From contig NC_058340.1 of assembly GCF_905475395.1 (NCBI RefSeq), positions 71,340,181 to 71,404,180 of the forward strand: 64,000 nucleotides of DNA, in the 5' to 3' direction. The number at the start of each line of letters is the position of its first letter. The first letter of the stretch is position 1. The notes beneath the pieces are model-generated. The model saw only the letters and a list, made by a program, of their open reading frames with translations. It ran no database searches and was not told the origin of the DNA. Source of the DNA: Chrysoperla carnea. Lineage: Eukaryota; Arthropoda; Insecta; Neuroptera; Chrysopidae. This document shows positions 1-13,165 of this stretch, in pieces. The position numbers and the translations under genes are program-made.

Positions 1-90
1 TTAGTTTAGGCTTTAAGAAAAAGTTAACTTAATGGAGAGTGTTCTTAGACATGTTTCAAGTGCGGGTACTCCGTATATTTCGGTATAGAC
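1..90 (-). repeat. Fragment of a dispersed retroposon-like repeat (family R)
   Basis: The bases around 20-60 (a 'gagtgttcttagacatgtt' stretch followed by 'tcaagtgcg') match, in reverse orientation, the longer copy at 20288-20640. Other fragments lie at 3022-3190, 51290-51450 and 61500-61600. The fragment is cut by the window edge. Confidence 0.55.
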
Positions 91-2604
91 ATAGTATTTA
101 AACAATTAATTTTATTAGATTTTATGTCTATTTTCACTTGACCATTTCCTAACAGAGACATACGAGTGTAGAATAGAATGAAAGGCTTAAATTTAGTAAA
201 TGTTGAATACATATTACAACATACAGACAGATAAATAGATGAACAAACAATATCAAATAGTGGTTGTGTATAAATTTATGGAGGGGATGAGAGTGGGGAT
301 AAATGATTACATGATAGTATAGGTCATCATTATTGTTCATAGACGTCAATCAAATATCTGTTATAAAAGTACATTGTACGGGCTACTTACCATAGAATGG
401 GCAATTTTTTTTATGTTTTCTGCCCAATATATTTTTTTTATAGTCGAACAATAATCATTGCGTTATTTGCTCGGAATATTTTATCAAAATAAATTTTGAA
501 AATTTATTATTTTTATTTTATAGAAAATAATTGAAAATTTATATTAATTTAAAAAAAAATAGTAATGCGTTTATCAAGTTTAAAAATAATTTTTTTATTC
601 TTGACCTATTGAACTTCACCATACAAACACTAGAAAAATAAAAATAAAAAACATTTGACCGATTTTTTTTTCATGATAAAAATGTTTCAATGTAAAATCA
701 ATAGTTAAAATTTTTTTAAGAATATTAATTCGAAAACTCTTGCGACATAAATCATGATTGTGATTCAAGGAATGCTGAAGAATTCTTAAAAATGGTAACA
801 TTCAAACCTTTTTGTACCCAATCTTGGTTTTAGCAATCGCTAAACTGAAACAATCATCTGGGAATTCAAATTCAAGTATCCTATTTAATAGATTTTTTTC
901 TATCAATGTCAAAAGTTAAAAATTTGTTAAATATTGTGTACACACTTGGAATCAATTAATTTCGTTGTTACTTGATGTGATTATACTTGCAATTTATTCA
1001 AATTGATAATCTGAGAGTATAACATTTACGTCATCTTACATAATCGCCTTTCTGATAAAAATTTGCCATCTTTATTTTATGCATTAATTACTTATTAAAA
1101 TTGAATTTGACGTCATAAGATATCTTAAATATTTATTATAAGCAATTAAAAAAAATTTTATACTTTTAAAATAAAAAAATGAATTTAGTATGGAAAACTT
1201 TTCTTTTCAAATAACGTCATGCAAATATTTAAGGAGGTTTAAACTTATTTTCAACGTTCGATTTTTATTATTAGATAGTGAAGATAACTTTATACAACCT
1301 TTTAAGCCAACGTTTTCGAAAATTGTAGACAAAATCATAACACTTACAAAGCTAAATCATATTAAAATTTCAGCCACGTAAATATTATTTTATTTCGTTT
1401 TTTATTAATAATAAATTAATATCTGGTACCGTGTTAGCGACGGCAAAACTGTCTGGCAATAAGATTTTGTCCACTAAGAATAAATCATTTGGATAAAAGT
1501 TTCTAATGATTAATCATGATATGCAGATTAACAAAGCACAAAATTAATTTTTATAAAATATAAAGATTATTATTATTTTTTTTAAATAAATTCCTTAAAA
1601 TTATCATCCGGTCACGTGACAGGTACTTTGAAGCTACTACGTCACGCCTTGTAAAAAGGCTTTGTAAGTTTACAAATACAAAAACATGTAAACTTATAAA
1701 TGCTTGTAACTAACATAATATACAAAAATGATTGTATGTCAAGTAATGATGTCATACAAGACGCCATGATACTATACACTGTTTTAGAAGTAAATTTGAA
1801 TTGATTTTTTAAATTGCAAAATATATAAGGTACATAGTATTTTTTTTTTAATAATCTGTAAATCAGACGTGTAAATCAATTTTTGAAATTTAGGACAAAA
1901 GCCTATTCTAAAAAGATCTTAAATTCGCATTTTAGCAGTTTTTTGATACTACGCAGTAGTTTGGATAATACGCACTAGTAAAGACATCCGATCTCAGATG
2001 CTAGATATACTTTATCCCTTCCTAATTTCTATAAGAATCCAGCCATCTTAGAAGCAACTTTTTCGTCAGTCAGCTCTTTTAGCACTCAGTGTATCTTAGA
2101 AGTGAATGATAATAATTATAATTAATACAACTATGTATAAGTATATTAATACTACACTTTGTAACAATGCCAATAATGGTGGCTCGCTCAATTCGCTAAT
2201 AGTTAATTTGAGTATTTAGTTTGTTTTCAAATGTTTGTTTGTTCATGTTTTGTTGTTCATTGTTTGTTTGTTCAGTACACTCCGACTCCAGTACTAAGTA
2301 CAACTCCGTTCGATGGTTGTTGTACAACACAAACTCAACAAACACAATACTATTTCCGGCTGGTTAGTTCTCATGATGCGCTCTGATGCACGTATTACAT
2401 ACTATCAAACATATCATATGCTGCATTTTAATACTTAAAGCATTAGCTTCACTATTTTATTTCTTTACTACGTCATCAATTCTACATATTTATTTCAAAG
2501 TCCATCATTTTATTTTATAGTCCGTGATGTTGGTGTTGTTTATATACGAATCTTTCAACAGTGGATTATCATTTTCAATTTTATATATTAAGTTTGTTTA
2601 TTAA
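91..2604. other. Non-coding AT-rich stretch, no gene seen
   Basis: Both strands are full of stops and show no exon-like segment with splice sites. The longest open frames are about 60 residues of low-complexity translation. It is probably intron or 5' flank of the lilli homologue, whose N-terminal exons are not in the window. Confidence 0.5.
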
Positions 2605-2965
2605 GGTAGTATCCATAGTAGAATTAGACAAAGTATGTTCGATGGAGGACGAGTTTTGGTTCAGTTCGCGCACGTACCCAGTCGACGACTGATTCAAAAA
2701 GTTGTAAAAAACGTGAATACGTTTGTTTGAACAATCCTTGATTTTAGTAATGAAAAAATTGTTCCTTACAATGAATTAATAATTTATTTATTTATGAGAC
2801 AATTCGACATTGCTAATATGTAAATAAAACATTGACCAACTTGACAGCTCGGACGTAAACAAATAATATGGTGGTGACTGGGTACCGTGCTAGAGAGATT
2901 ACCGAGAGTAAGAGAATGTCCCATCCATGGAGCATACCTTGTCTAATTCTACTATGAGTAGTACG
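2605..2965. mobile_element. MITE with about 30-bp terminal inverted repeats
   Basis: The left end reads 'catagtagaattagacaaag' near 2614 and the reverse complement of the right end near 2940-2957 reads 'catagtagaattagacaagg'. The inner sequence is unrelated and non-coding. Size (about 360 bp) and structure fit a non-autonomous DNA transposon; the superfamily is not clear. Confidence 0.6.
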
Positions 2966-3021
2966 AGCACCAAGACGATTTTAGATTTAGGGCAGATTTA
3001 GGGAAAGGTAACTTAAATTTT

Positions 3022-3190
3022 AGGGTTCCGTACCCGAAAACTAAAAATTGGCGATGATCTTGCAAATCATCTCAGTTTGGAAAAGGCTTCAAAGAAAAAG
3101 ACAATTTAATAAAGAGTGTTCTTTGATATGTTTCAAATGCGAGTTTAGGGTTCAGTATAGCCGAAAAATTTGTCGGGTGTTTTAAATTTT
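3022..3190 (-). repeat. Family R repeat fragment
   Basis: It holds the 'agggttccgtacccgaaaac' block, then 'aataaagagtgttctttgat' and 'gtttcaaatgcgagtttagg'. In reverse orientation these match the end of the copy at 20288-20640. It is truncated and diverged. Confidence 0.6.
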
Positions 3191-3897
3191 GTAAATTTCA
3201 CTTGTTATTTTCAATAACCTATTAAGGTTTTAACATAACTCGAACTAGTATGAATTAATAAGGTTCAAAATATTATGATGATGTTATTTTGTAAAAGACT
3301 AAAAAAGAACAGACTTAATTCACAAGATAAAGACATAAACATGATATTTTTTTTTTAGTCATTTTAAATGGATTGTTGCATACATCATAATTTTATGGAA
3401 GACAGGCCACCAGATTATTAATATTATAAAAAATGATTGCAAAAATTGATATTAAAAAACATTTTTAAATATTTAAATATAAAATTTTAAGAAACATTTT
3501 ACAAAAAAATAAATAAATAATATTTTATTTACATTTTATAAATATTATTTGATTCTAATCTTTCTTCATCATAATAATATTAATAATTAATATTTGTTTG
3601 GTTGTTTCGCAGTGTTTGTTAGTTTTTCTGTTTGTCTTGAATGATGTCTTAAAAAATAAACATTGTTGTCTATTACACATATATTTAAATAATATACAAA
3701 GTAATAATTGTCCTTGAATCTGAATAATATTTCCTGTGTTGTCTACTAGAATATTTATGTAATTTTTATATCGACGGAATTATTCGTAGAATAATAAAAA
3801 ATATACATTTACCCAAAATACGCAGGTCTTAACAGTTTATGTTCAATCATCTTCAATTAAAACTTGCCTCATGCCGATAAAACAATAATATTGATCA
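3191..3897. other. Non-coding AT-rich stretch
   Basis: No ORF, RNA or repeat structure could be supported. It consists of A/T homopolymer runs and short AT words. Confidence 0.5.
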
Positions 3898-4011
3898 ATT
3901 AGCCTTTTTACTCAGAAGATTAAAAATCTAGATGGCAACACTGGGGGGTACAAATATATCCTGCCATCCAGAGGATCTTTTTTTAATCTTCAGAGGAAAA
4001 AGGCTAATTAA
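3898..4011. mobile_element. Short snapback MITE (about 114 bp)
   Basis: The left arm 'aattagcctttttactcag' continues through 'aagattaaaaatctagatgg'. It is mirrored by the right arm, which ends 'ttcagaggaaaaaggctaat'. The arms cover almost the whole element, leaving a loop of about 30 bases, so the transcript would be a near-perfect hairpin. Confidence 0.7.
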
Positions 4012-4080
4012 AATCGTGATTTGAACAGCGAATAGCTTCCGCCGAATGAGCGGTGTTATGGGAAATCATGCGTCCGCCAA

Positions 4081-4603
4081 ATAAAACTTTATAAATACAT
4101 TTTTTGATTAACAAAGATTCCAAAAATCACAAAAAATTCCTAGGTCATCGGACTTTTTGTTATTATTTTATCGTTCAAAGGTGACAAAATGATGAATCAT
4201 ATAGGTTATCTTTTTAAATGGATATTTCTAAATCAAAAAATCTAGAGAGTGGGATAAAAAACTATCTAAAATATTTAGACAATCTTGTAGTTTATAATAA
4301 AACCATACAAATATAAGGTTGTCGATGATATAAAAACAAAGTGAGTTCATCGAAGATCCATCATTTGATGAACAGAGACGATTATGGTTAGAGTATTGAT
4401 GATTGAAGAGAGATATCTATATTATCAAATTTATAAGCAGCTCTTCCACACAAAATATTATTTATTTTTGTAAATGCGTAGTATTGTAAAGCTAAAAATA
4501 ACACATTGTTTGACTACAAAGCATATATTTATTTAATATGTATGTACCGTGCAATAAACCAAAACATTTTTATAATTCTGTAGGGAGACAATCACCTTAA
4601 AGG
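4081..4603 (+). repeat. Dispersed repeat family A, copy 1
   Basis: A stretch of about 520 bp recurs at 18399-18714 in the same orientation and at 10972-11395 inverted. Shared landmarks are 'atgatgaatcatatagg', 'aaaaaatctagagagtg', 'gacaatcttgtagtttataa' and 'ataaggttgtcgatgat'. Copies are diverged with indels. No intact frame is shared, so this looks like a non-autonomous element or a dead fragment of a larger one. Confidence 0.75.
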
Positions 4604-7089
4604 GATGAATTACCAAAAAAATTTGCCAAAAAATCTTAAAACGAAAGTATAGCGTAATCCGTTAAACCGCCCTTCGCATTTAGATATCAAGTGCAGGATA
4701 AAAAATTTGATAAAATTCTGCCTCTTTGGCGATTACTTCCTGCCACCAAACTCCGATAATTTATTTATATTTTTCCTTTCGGGTTCCTATAAAACTATAG
4801 GCAATGATACATACTTATATGTAATAAAGACTGTATTAAACGTATAGCCAACGATTAATCCATTATTTTTGTTAAATGAAAGAATTATGATGCCTTCAAG
4901 TGTTAAAAAACTTTTAATAAAAAGATTTTAAAAACTGATTAATAAGAAATAAAACAAACATAATTTAAATATTAAAGAAAGAAAAATGATTATTATTAAA
5001 AAAGTGAATTTATTTAAATAATTTAATTATTATTTATAAATAAAGTGATTTTAAAATGTGTTAAAATTACCATTTTAATAGATAACAATATTTTTAGTAC
5101 TAATTATATAAAAATTATATATGTGTAATTATTTATAATTAATTTTAATATTATATTTTCCCTTCGAGGGAACTTTTAGATTTAATTTATTGATTTAAAA
5201 AAAAATATGGGCATATAGTGTTATGAAATTTTAATTAATTGTTTTTTCACTTTAATAGTTTTAAAGTAACCACACCCACGATTTATAAATTTTACAATAA
5301 AATATCAATTGTTTAAACAAAAATCGACTCGAACAGTGGCGCATTTACATGGCTTAGTTAGCCTTAGGCTATAAGAATTATGCCGCCAGTATGTGCAATA
5401 TTCTCATTGGGGCTAGTTCACAAATATTAAATATGAAAAAATGTTTATAAAAAAAATTTTTTTTTTTTTTTCGAATATATAAAATTATAAATTTATTCAA
5501 TTTTTATGAGATTAAAAAAATATTTTAAACTATGGAAAATCGGTTTAAAAATATTTGTGGCATGTTTTAATTGATATTAATGAGTGAGAAAAACGGTAGT
5601 GGAATGGATTTATATTAAATGCTAGATTATTTTAATCCAATTTTAATAAACAAAATATATTTTTTTACATAATTTTATAAAAATATTTCGACTATTAAAA
5701 ATAGTAAAAAATTATAATAAATGTATCTGACATATATTTATTAAATTAATGTTTCTATTTATCCAATAAATTGCGTTTTAAAGTATTTTAAAAATAAAAT
5801 TTATAATTTGTGTTAATAAAATATAGGTTAAGAATTTTATTAAAATGCAAAATATTATTAATTTTGAAATAATTATTATAATTTATATAAATTACTCTTT
5901 GTAATTTTAACATTAATGTTGACTCTAATATGTAGAAACAGATTTAGACAATAAGTTGTTTTAATAATTATCAAAATCAGAAATTGAGGGAAATATATTT
6001 TTCTTTTTTACCTTTATTTTTCCTTGATAAGAAATCATAAAGAAACTGACCTGATTTTTTTCGATTTAATCGATATTTGATTTTGGAATTTTATCGGAAC
6101 GCTTTTCAAAGAAATATCAGAAAATCTATAGATTTTGATGCCTCTAATTTGGGAACATACAGAAATACCAAAATTCAGACTATGCGACAGTCATAACTGA
6201 ATAGTTTTCGAGATAGGGCTTCATATAAGATTTTAGGCAATACCACAGGAGCGACCGTTAAATGAATTCGATTTTAATTTTTTGGATAAAGATTACTCGA
6301 TAAATCCGAGTTTTATCAAATTCCAAAACATAACATTGTGATTTTTTCTCAGGGAAAATGTTTTTAAACCTCTGATTTCTATATACAGAGTGATCTAGGA
6401 GTAACGGATGCCCTTGCTTCAAGTAGAAAACAAAATTCTGAGACGAAAAGACCTTTTTTGGGTCCTAATTACTTTAGAAATTTCAAAAATTGATACCAAA
6501 ATGGATCCTTTATAATTTTTTTAAGTTTTAGATAAATCACAAAACTTTTGTACCAGGAAAAAATTATGCGCAATTAATTCATTTCAATAAAATGATGATT
6601 TTATGCAATTTTTAACAGTTGAGTAAAAGAAAAATAGAAACATGGCGTTAAAAACAAAAGATTAAAACAAAAACACATCAAACGTATTTTCAATGACAAT
6701 AAATAAAAATAAAAAAAATCTCTTTTATTTTTGTTGTCTGTCCAATCTCTTCTTACCACCCTAAAAACAACAAAAAACACACAACACAACAGATAACAGT
6801 GAAAAGAACTTTTCTCTTTACAATATAATAAAAAAAAATACCCTAAATCCAGAAATAATAAATAATGATTTATGATAAAAGACGTATAAAGAATTTAGAA
6901 GGTATATGTTATGCTTTTTTTTTTACCAACCATTTTTACTTCCTAAAACATCTTTATGTCGATGTCATAAAATTAAAGAAATGTTGGTACTACGGACTAC
7001 TTAAAATGCTATCATTGTTTCATAATAAAGTGATACATATAGTTTTTTTTTTGTGTTTGGGATTATTTTTATTGATCAAAATTGTACTT
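4604..7089. other. Non-coding AT-rich stretch
   Basis: It is very AT-rich with homopolymer runs, for example T-runs near 5455-5471. No coding exon or RNA gene is seen. The sequence around 6380-6500 looks like diverged repeat DNA but has no partner I could identify in the window. Confidence 0.5.
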
Positions 7090-7184
7090 AGCTAAGGTGG
7101 TGTGAGCATGACAACAATTTTTGAATTAAGGACTCAACTTTTAATAGAAAGTAAACATATTGGTAACGATATAGAAAAAAAAAC

Positions 7185-7290
7185 GAAGTAAGGTATGTCC
7201 GAGCAAGGTAGACTTAGGGTTGAAATTATTTTTATCTTATTTTCAACTTTGATGATGAATTTTATTATAACTTTATGAATTACATCAGAT
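7185..7290 (-). repeat. Partial copy of the 'aaggatgtatgagcacg' repeat family (family D)
   Basis: 'aaggtatgtccgagcaaggt' followed by 'gacttagggttgaaattatt' and the downstream 'tgatgatgaattttattataac' match, in reverse, the right part of the copy at 13166-13500. Only one end is retained. Confidence 0.45.
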
Positions 7291-7335
7291 TTTATTCTAA
7301 CTTATCAATTATTATTATTACAATAATTTGTTTAC

Positions 7336-7560
7336 TTACAATGATTACGAGAAATCCATCTTGATTACTGGGATTATAATACAATTGAGTAGAATAGACT
7401 CCACTTGTAGGGCTTATATGGAGGAAGTTGAAACCTCCATGTATATAATTTGCATCTACAGAAATCTGATTGACTAAGACATAAAATATTTGTGTCCGCG
7501 ACTTTAAGCTCACCATTCTTTTTTGCGAGCAATCCTTAAAGCAAAGCTGTGAGCTTTCCA
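7336..7560 (+). pseudogene. Degenerate tail of a non-LTR retrotransposon (RNase H/zinc-knuckle region)
   Basis: Plus-strand translation around 7352-7480 gives a ruined version of a peptide of the type CRAYMEEVETSMYIICIY. This aligns with the better copies at 62165-62413 (CRACMQDDEISKHFICTC) and 26330-26420. The cysteine-rich knuckle after RNase H is typical of R1/Jockey-type LINEs. Several cysteines are replaced here, so this is a decayed relic. The minus-strand open frame over it is a shadow. Confidence 0.5.
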
Positions 7561-8393
7561 CGCTTTCCCCCTCAGATGTTGCATTGTTCTCGAGGAACGT
7601 ACAGGCAACTCAAAAGGATTTTTGACATATGTTATTTAAATTGTTCAAATGCTTTGGAATAATATCGATTTTCAATGATTTGTATACATATAAATGCAAC
7701 GACCTTTTTGCCACCGTAACCTATATAAACGCTAGACATTAAAATTAGTAGCCCCATACCGTCTCATCATAAAAGACATCATATTCATGTCAAAAGTTAG
7801 GACACCCTACAATTAATATAAATAAAAATCAATTCAAAAAAATATTCTTTTAGAAATGCAAATCATAATGCAGAGAGCAAAAAAAAAAAACAACTGAATC
7901 GAACCTAATAATCAGTTGAAGCAAATTATATTGTCAAAACTTTTTTGCTGTTTATTTTTTTTGTTTTCTGTTCAACAAAAGAAAATTGCGTGTTGCAGTT
8001 TTGTTCAAGTTGAAATTAAAATATGCAGTTTATTATTTTGTTAAACAATATAAATATAATAAAATGTTTTTTTTTTCTTAATATATAATTTTTGATAATT
8101 CTTAGAATTTATACTTGTTTTGCGAAACGAGAAACATACAATTTTTAACCCTTTGTTGGTGACTTTAGTATTATTACATATCGGAATACATCTGACACAC
8201 CATGGAATTCAAAAGAGATTATGTAATTTTAAAGTCACTAAAACAACTCATTTTTGCTCACGTAAGCGGATTATTTTTTAACATTTTAAAGTTTGCATGG
8301 CTTGGTTATATGCCCATATGTATGGTTTTATTTAATTCCCAGCCACTCATCCTGTGGCGCTGCTTACGCCATATAGATCCTCTACCTGTATAA

Positions 8394-8720
8394 TATACCA
8401 TGTGTGTTTGTACCATCTAGGCATATACATATCTGTAATATGACAGAATACATCCGTTTAGTAATGCATCTAAGCGAGAGGTATTATATACACGTATTAA
8501 ACATTAGTTGAAAGACGCTTGAAGAGTGGGAGTTTGTAATATTTGTATGCAACAAAACTCCCACTCTCTGCATGCATACAACAGAAGATCTGTCGTATCG
8601 AATCTGTAGTCTTACAACAAATGTATATAATACGTCTCGCTTAGATGCATTACTAAACGGATGTATTCTGTCATACTACAGATATGTTTATGCCTAGATG
8701 GTACAAACACACATGGTATA
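8394..8720. mobile_element. Foldback element with arms of about 120 bp
   Basis: The left arm runs from 'tataccatgtgtgtttgtac' through 'atgacagaatacatccgttt' and 'gcatctaagcgaga'. The right arm is its reverse complement, ending 'gtacaaacacacatggtata'. The core between them is short. A related, more decayed copy lies at 19331-19580. Confidence 0.8.
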
Positions 8721-8744
8721 GCTATGATCCAAATAAACTACTGA

Positions 8745-8998
8745 CAATATGGGTTTCTACTCTCGCCACATTTTCGCTACGATACTAACATTAAAAACTA
8801 TTGGTTTTGACTTTCACCACCGGCGCTACGATTCTAACATCAAATACCCAATATTTTTTAATTCTTATAACAAAAATCATGATAATTATTAAAGACTATT
8901 GGTTTCTACTTTCGCCACAGTGGCGCTACGATCCTATCATCAAATACCCAATATTTCTTATCTTTTTATAACAAAAATCATGATGATCATTAAAAACT
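8745..8998. repeat. Tandem repeat, about 110-bp unit, just over two copies
   Basis: The unit contains 'ttggtttctactttcgccac', 'ggcgctacgatcctatcatc' and 'aaatacccaatattt'. It occurs near 8750, 8805 and 8905 with mutations and an internal deletion in the first copy. It directly abuts the foldback element at 8394-8720. Confidence 0.65.
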
Positions 8999-10104
8999 GA
9001 AGTAGTTTATTATGTACATAGAAATAAAACAACCAGGTGAGAATTTGAAATATTAAATTTGTATATATCGACAAGCTGTTGTTATGTTTCAATAAATAAT
9101 GATTTGTGTTTGGATGTGATTATGACACTGGTGCTGTATTCAACTACCAGCCAGCTACAACAACCAAGTGGAGGTTTTGTATTTCAATTATAAAAATTTC
9201 CGGTTGTATTGTATCAATAAAAAAATGCGGATACATGTATAAAACAATCAATCAATAAATATATAAAAAATCGTTTATATAATATAACAAATAATTATAT
9301 TAAAATGGAAAGAGAAAAAATTATTTAAAAGAAAGAAAAAAAAAATTGAATTAACGTTTTGAAATATGAATCATTTTAATATCAAAAAATATTTGAAATT
9401 CTTTCTGAAAAAGTTTTGTTTTTATTCAAATATTAATTTTATTATTAGAATTTGAAATTAATTCATTCAAAATTCACTTGAATTTCAATTAAAAAATTAT
9501 TTCAATCAAGGTTACGTTATGAGTTCGCAAAATATTATTCAAAATGCATTAAATTGAAATTCTAATAAATAGAAGAAATATAACAACAGAGTTAATTGTT
9601 TGATTACCCTGTATATACTCATCCTGAAAAATGAGTCGTGTGAAATCAATTTTTGTATAACATCAAAAACTATGTAAATGATTTAAATGTACAAATAGAT
9701 ATAGAGAAGAAAAAATAGCATGTGGTGACGTCATAACTTGCGAATGTCATTTGGCAAACTTGTGAAGCATACCCCCCCCCTCCCCCAACCCTCTTGGACG
9801 TGGGCTTATCGTCGATTTTTCTGGTTTGCCCTCCTCTAAGTAATAACTTCTTATTTTAAACTCCACCCGTTGGGTACAGTTACTAACTTTGTACAGTTAT
9901 TTGTCTAAATCAATTCTCAAAATTTTACATGGAGGGGAGAGGGTTGTCCGATTATTTAAATAAATAAATGACTTCAAAAGTAGGCATATTTAATAACATT
10001 GGTTTTATGGGAAAACTGTAGATGGATGATATGTTTTGAAAGATTAAAAAAAACTAATTAAAGTTAATAATTTATTGAAAGCAAAAAAAATCCGTTGTGC
10101 TCGA
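8999..10104. other. Non-coding stretch with a C-rich run
   Basis: No gene is seen. A short pyrimidine-rich patch (cccccccctccccc) at about 9772-9786 and 'gtgacgtcataac' near 9724 stand out from the AT background, but I cannot assign either a role. Confidence 0.4.
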
Positions 10105-10313
10105 CTAATTAAGGATGTATGAGCACGGTAGTGGGGACACAAATGTTGATCGTGAATTATGTTATAACTAGAATAGAATTTTTCGATATTTGAAATAATT
10201 TTCAAAATATCGAAAATTGCAAATTTTGTTTAATTTTTTAGCTTTCGATATTTCATATGGTACAAATAGTTTCAACCAGTCTAAACTTGATTTAGCGCTC
10301 ATACTACCTTAAT
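10105..10313 (+). mobile_element. Family D element, internally deleted copy
   Basis: It starts 'aaggatgtatgagcacggta' and ends near 'gcgctcatactacctta'. The inner segments 'aatttttcgatattt' and 'aattttcaaaatatcgaaaa' are shared with 13166-13500. The ends are imperfect inverted repeats, so this is probably a non-autonomous DNA element. Confidence 0.6.
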
Positions 10314-10812
10314 ATAAAACGAATATTTTAATTGATATTAAAAAAATAATGCAAAGTATTCAATATCAATCGGTGAAGAAGTAGAAGGGAGAATTAGTAA
10401 GTTTTAGTTAGTGATACTAAACAAAACAATAATTATTTGTATTTAATACTTACCTCCCCCCCCCTACTCCTCTCTTTCCCCTGGTTTAATAATATTAGCA
10501 AGTATTAAATTAACTTCCACATAGTAAAGTAAAAAAAAAAGTCAGTCAGGGTCACATATAAACAATATAGCACACACAATAATACAAACTTCTAACACAC
10601 CAATATATTCAACATAATAAAAATATAAATAACATTTTATAATTCGATTGAATTTTGCATGTTGCCAACATTTAAATAACACACACGAATATTATTAAAA
10701 ATTTTTTTTATTTATTTAAGAAACAAACCAATTTTAATTTTTATACCTTTAGGTTATTTATTCAATTTTCATTTTTATTGAAAAAAATTTTTATTGATTG
10801 TGTAAATGGATG

Positions 10813-12257
10813 GATGTGTAATAGATGACGATGCATTAAGGACTCTTACGTCATCATATAACAATTAAAATTATTTAACGTATGTCTTCATTCAAAAGTT
10901 AAATTGGAAGGTATTACAAATAAATTTTATAAGTTTTCCACAACATTTTAAAGTATGGTAGATTTTGATTTAAGGTGATTGTAAACCTACAGTATTGTAA
11001 AAAAAGTTTTGATTTATTGCACGGTACATACATATAATCCAAATGCATATGTGTTATTTTTAGCTTTACAATACCATGCAACTACAAAAATATATAATAT
11101 ATTGTGTGCGAGTGATGCTTATAATTTGATAATATAGATATCGCTCTTCAATCATCAATACTCTAACTATAGTCGTCTCTGTTCATCAAATTATAGGTCT
11201 TCTATGAACTCATAATTAAATTAAAATTTTGTTTTAATATCATCGACAACCTTATATTTTTATGGTATTATTATAAACTACAAGATTGTCTAAATATTTT
11301 AGGTAGTTTTTTAACACACTCTCTAGATTTTTTGACATAGAAATATCCAATTGAAAAGGATAACCTATATGATTCATCATTTTTAGAGTATTTCAATTTC
11401 ACGGATCTCCTTGAAATTTTGTATAGAGTCATAATTGTTAATTGCGAGCAACTTTTCTTAGTGACTTAAGATATTCTTTTATATGTGCGTGTTTTTAACA
11501 ACAGTTTATTTTTAATCAGTCAATTCTAAAAATAATAAAATAATCAACTGTTACATCCTGTAAATATCATTTAATATATTAAAAATAAAAACAGTGAACT
11601 AATTTTTTTTTCTTTATACAATAATAATTGTTTAGTGATCAAAGACTAAAGAGAAACACAATTAAATAATTTACAAAGAGAAATATTTATTTGAATTTCT
11701 TAAGATTGAAAGTTGTATTTATTTTATTTTATCTATTCGTGTACGTCATGATCAGTGTCTGTGTGTCTGTCTTGATGACGATGACGAACATGATGATATA
11801 AATTGATATGAATGCACACCTGTACAGTGGTACGTGTGTACACAGATGCTTTTTTATATTTTTAAAATTGTCAGCAGATAAATGAAATTCATAAAAAATT
11901 ATATGATCTAATGATTTTTATAAAGAATGGATTGCCAATTATTCAAATTTTCTAGCTATATCTTACAGGTTCTAAACCGGACGCGGATATATGTATAAGA
12001 AATTTTCAGCTGGGTTATATAAAATGAGATTAGATTTAATTTTAAACTAAAATACTAACAGACCCAAGCGCGCGAATTTTTATTAAGTAAGTTCTTTAAA
12101 AAAAACAAAAGTTTCCTTTTGACCTTTTAACATGTGTTTATTTCTAATAACTTAAATCCGATTTCCGTAACTCTTAACTGAAGACAAATGTTAAAAAATT
12201 TAAATTATTATATGATGACGTAAAGAGTCCTTAATGCAACGTCATCTATTACACATC
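10813..12257. mobile_element. 1.4-kb element with about 95-bp terminal inverted repeats
   Basis: The left end 'gatgtgtaatagatgacgat' continues to 'aaggactcttacgtcatcat'. The right end (12163-12257) is the reverse complement, ending 'gtcatctattacacatc'. There is no intact transposase. An inverted copy of repeat family A lies inside at 10972-11395, along with a fragment of the sequence found in the palindrome at 39136-39889. It is therefore a nested, non-autonomous element. Confidence 0.75.
10972..11395 (-). repeat. Dispersed repeat family A, inverted copy 2
   Basis: The reverse complement of this stretch follows copy 1 (4081-4603) over several hundred bases. The shared bases include the 'gcacggtacatacat' region, the 'gatatcgctcttcaatcatc' region and the 'acaagattgtctaaatattt' region. 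It is nested in the 10813-12257 element. Confidence 0.75.
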
Positions 12258-13165
12258 TATCGCGTTGAATATGAATCACCAATGAATCTCAACCTAACTC
12301 ACAAACCAAATTCGATTCTAAATTGATTCGTTACTGCTTGCCATTCACTATCAGATTTGCTTGCCGGCAACCGATCCTGCGGACAAATTATAATATGAAT
12401 GGAAGCCCTTAAAAAGCACAAGATTTAGAAATAGAATAGGGTAATGACTTTTGTAAAACTTAGAATTTAATATCGAACAAAATATATAATTTATTCATAA
12501 AATTTATTGATAATAAATATCATTTTGTGATGGCTGGCTTTACGTAAACCATTAATCAAAATTAGATAAAACCATTAAACTAATAACTATTTACAACTAT
12601 AAACTATATTCATATTATTTATTTTGGGGTAAAAGGAAATTGTAATATAAACACTTTACCAAAAAAATAAATAAAAATCACTAAAACCACTAAAAATGAC
12701 AAATATATTAAATTACATTTCCGTTTTTATAATAAATACACAGAAATATCAATTAATAGTAGGACGGCCAGACTTCGCTTTATTATTTTATTTGAAAGAA
12801 AAAACATCTGCTATAATCATAATACCTAAACTTCATACACAAGTAGTGACATCTGTGAATATTTATATCGAGTTATATATTTTTTATTTATATTTATAAT
12901 AAAATAATTAAGTCATTATTTCTTTATTAACAGTCTTTCATTTTGTTATAAAAAGCATGGTACAAAAAAAACACATAATTGCAATATATATTTACAATAA
13001 TATGAAGAATAAATGGCAACTGGCATGGGAGGGGGTAGGTAGAGGGGATATAAGTATATCATTATGTTGGTTTCGAAGAAATAACATTTGAATTATTGAT
13101 TTTTTATTAAAAAGTAACATAATAAAATGACAATACTTATCCATTTATTTTTTAAGTATATTCAG
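12258..13165. other. Non-coding AT-rich stretch
   Basis: No supported gene. The open frame near 12696-12899 translates to low-complexity, intron-like peptide with no recognisable domain. Confidence 0.5.

Noticed and set aside
6865-7095. 76-residue hydrophobic frame that could be read as a small membrane protein
   Set aside because: Phe/Leu/Ile richness follows from the T-rich sequence; no start context, partner or conservation is visible.
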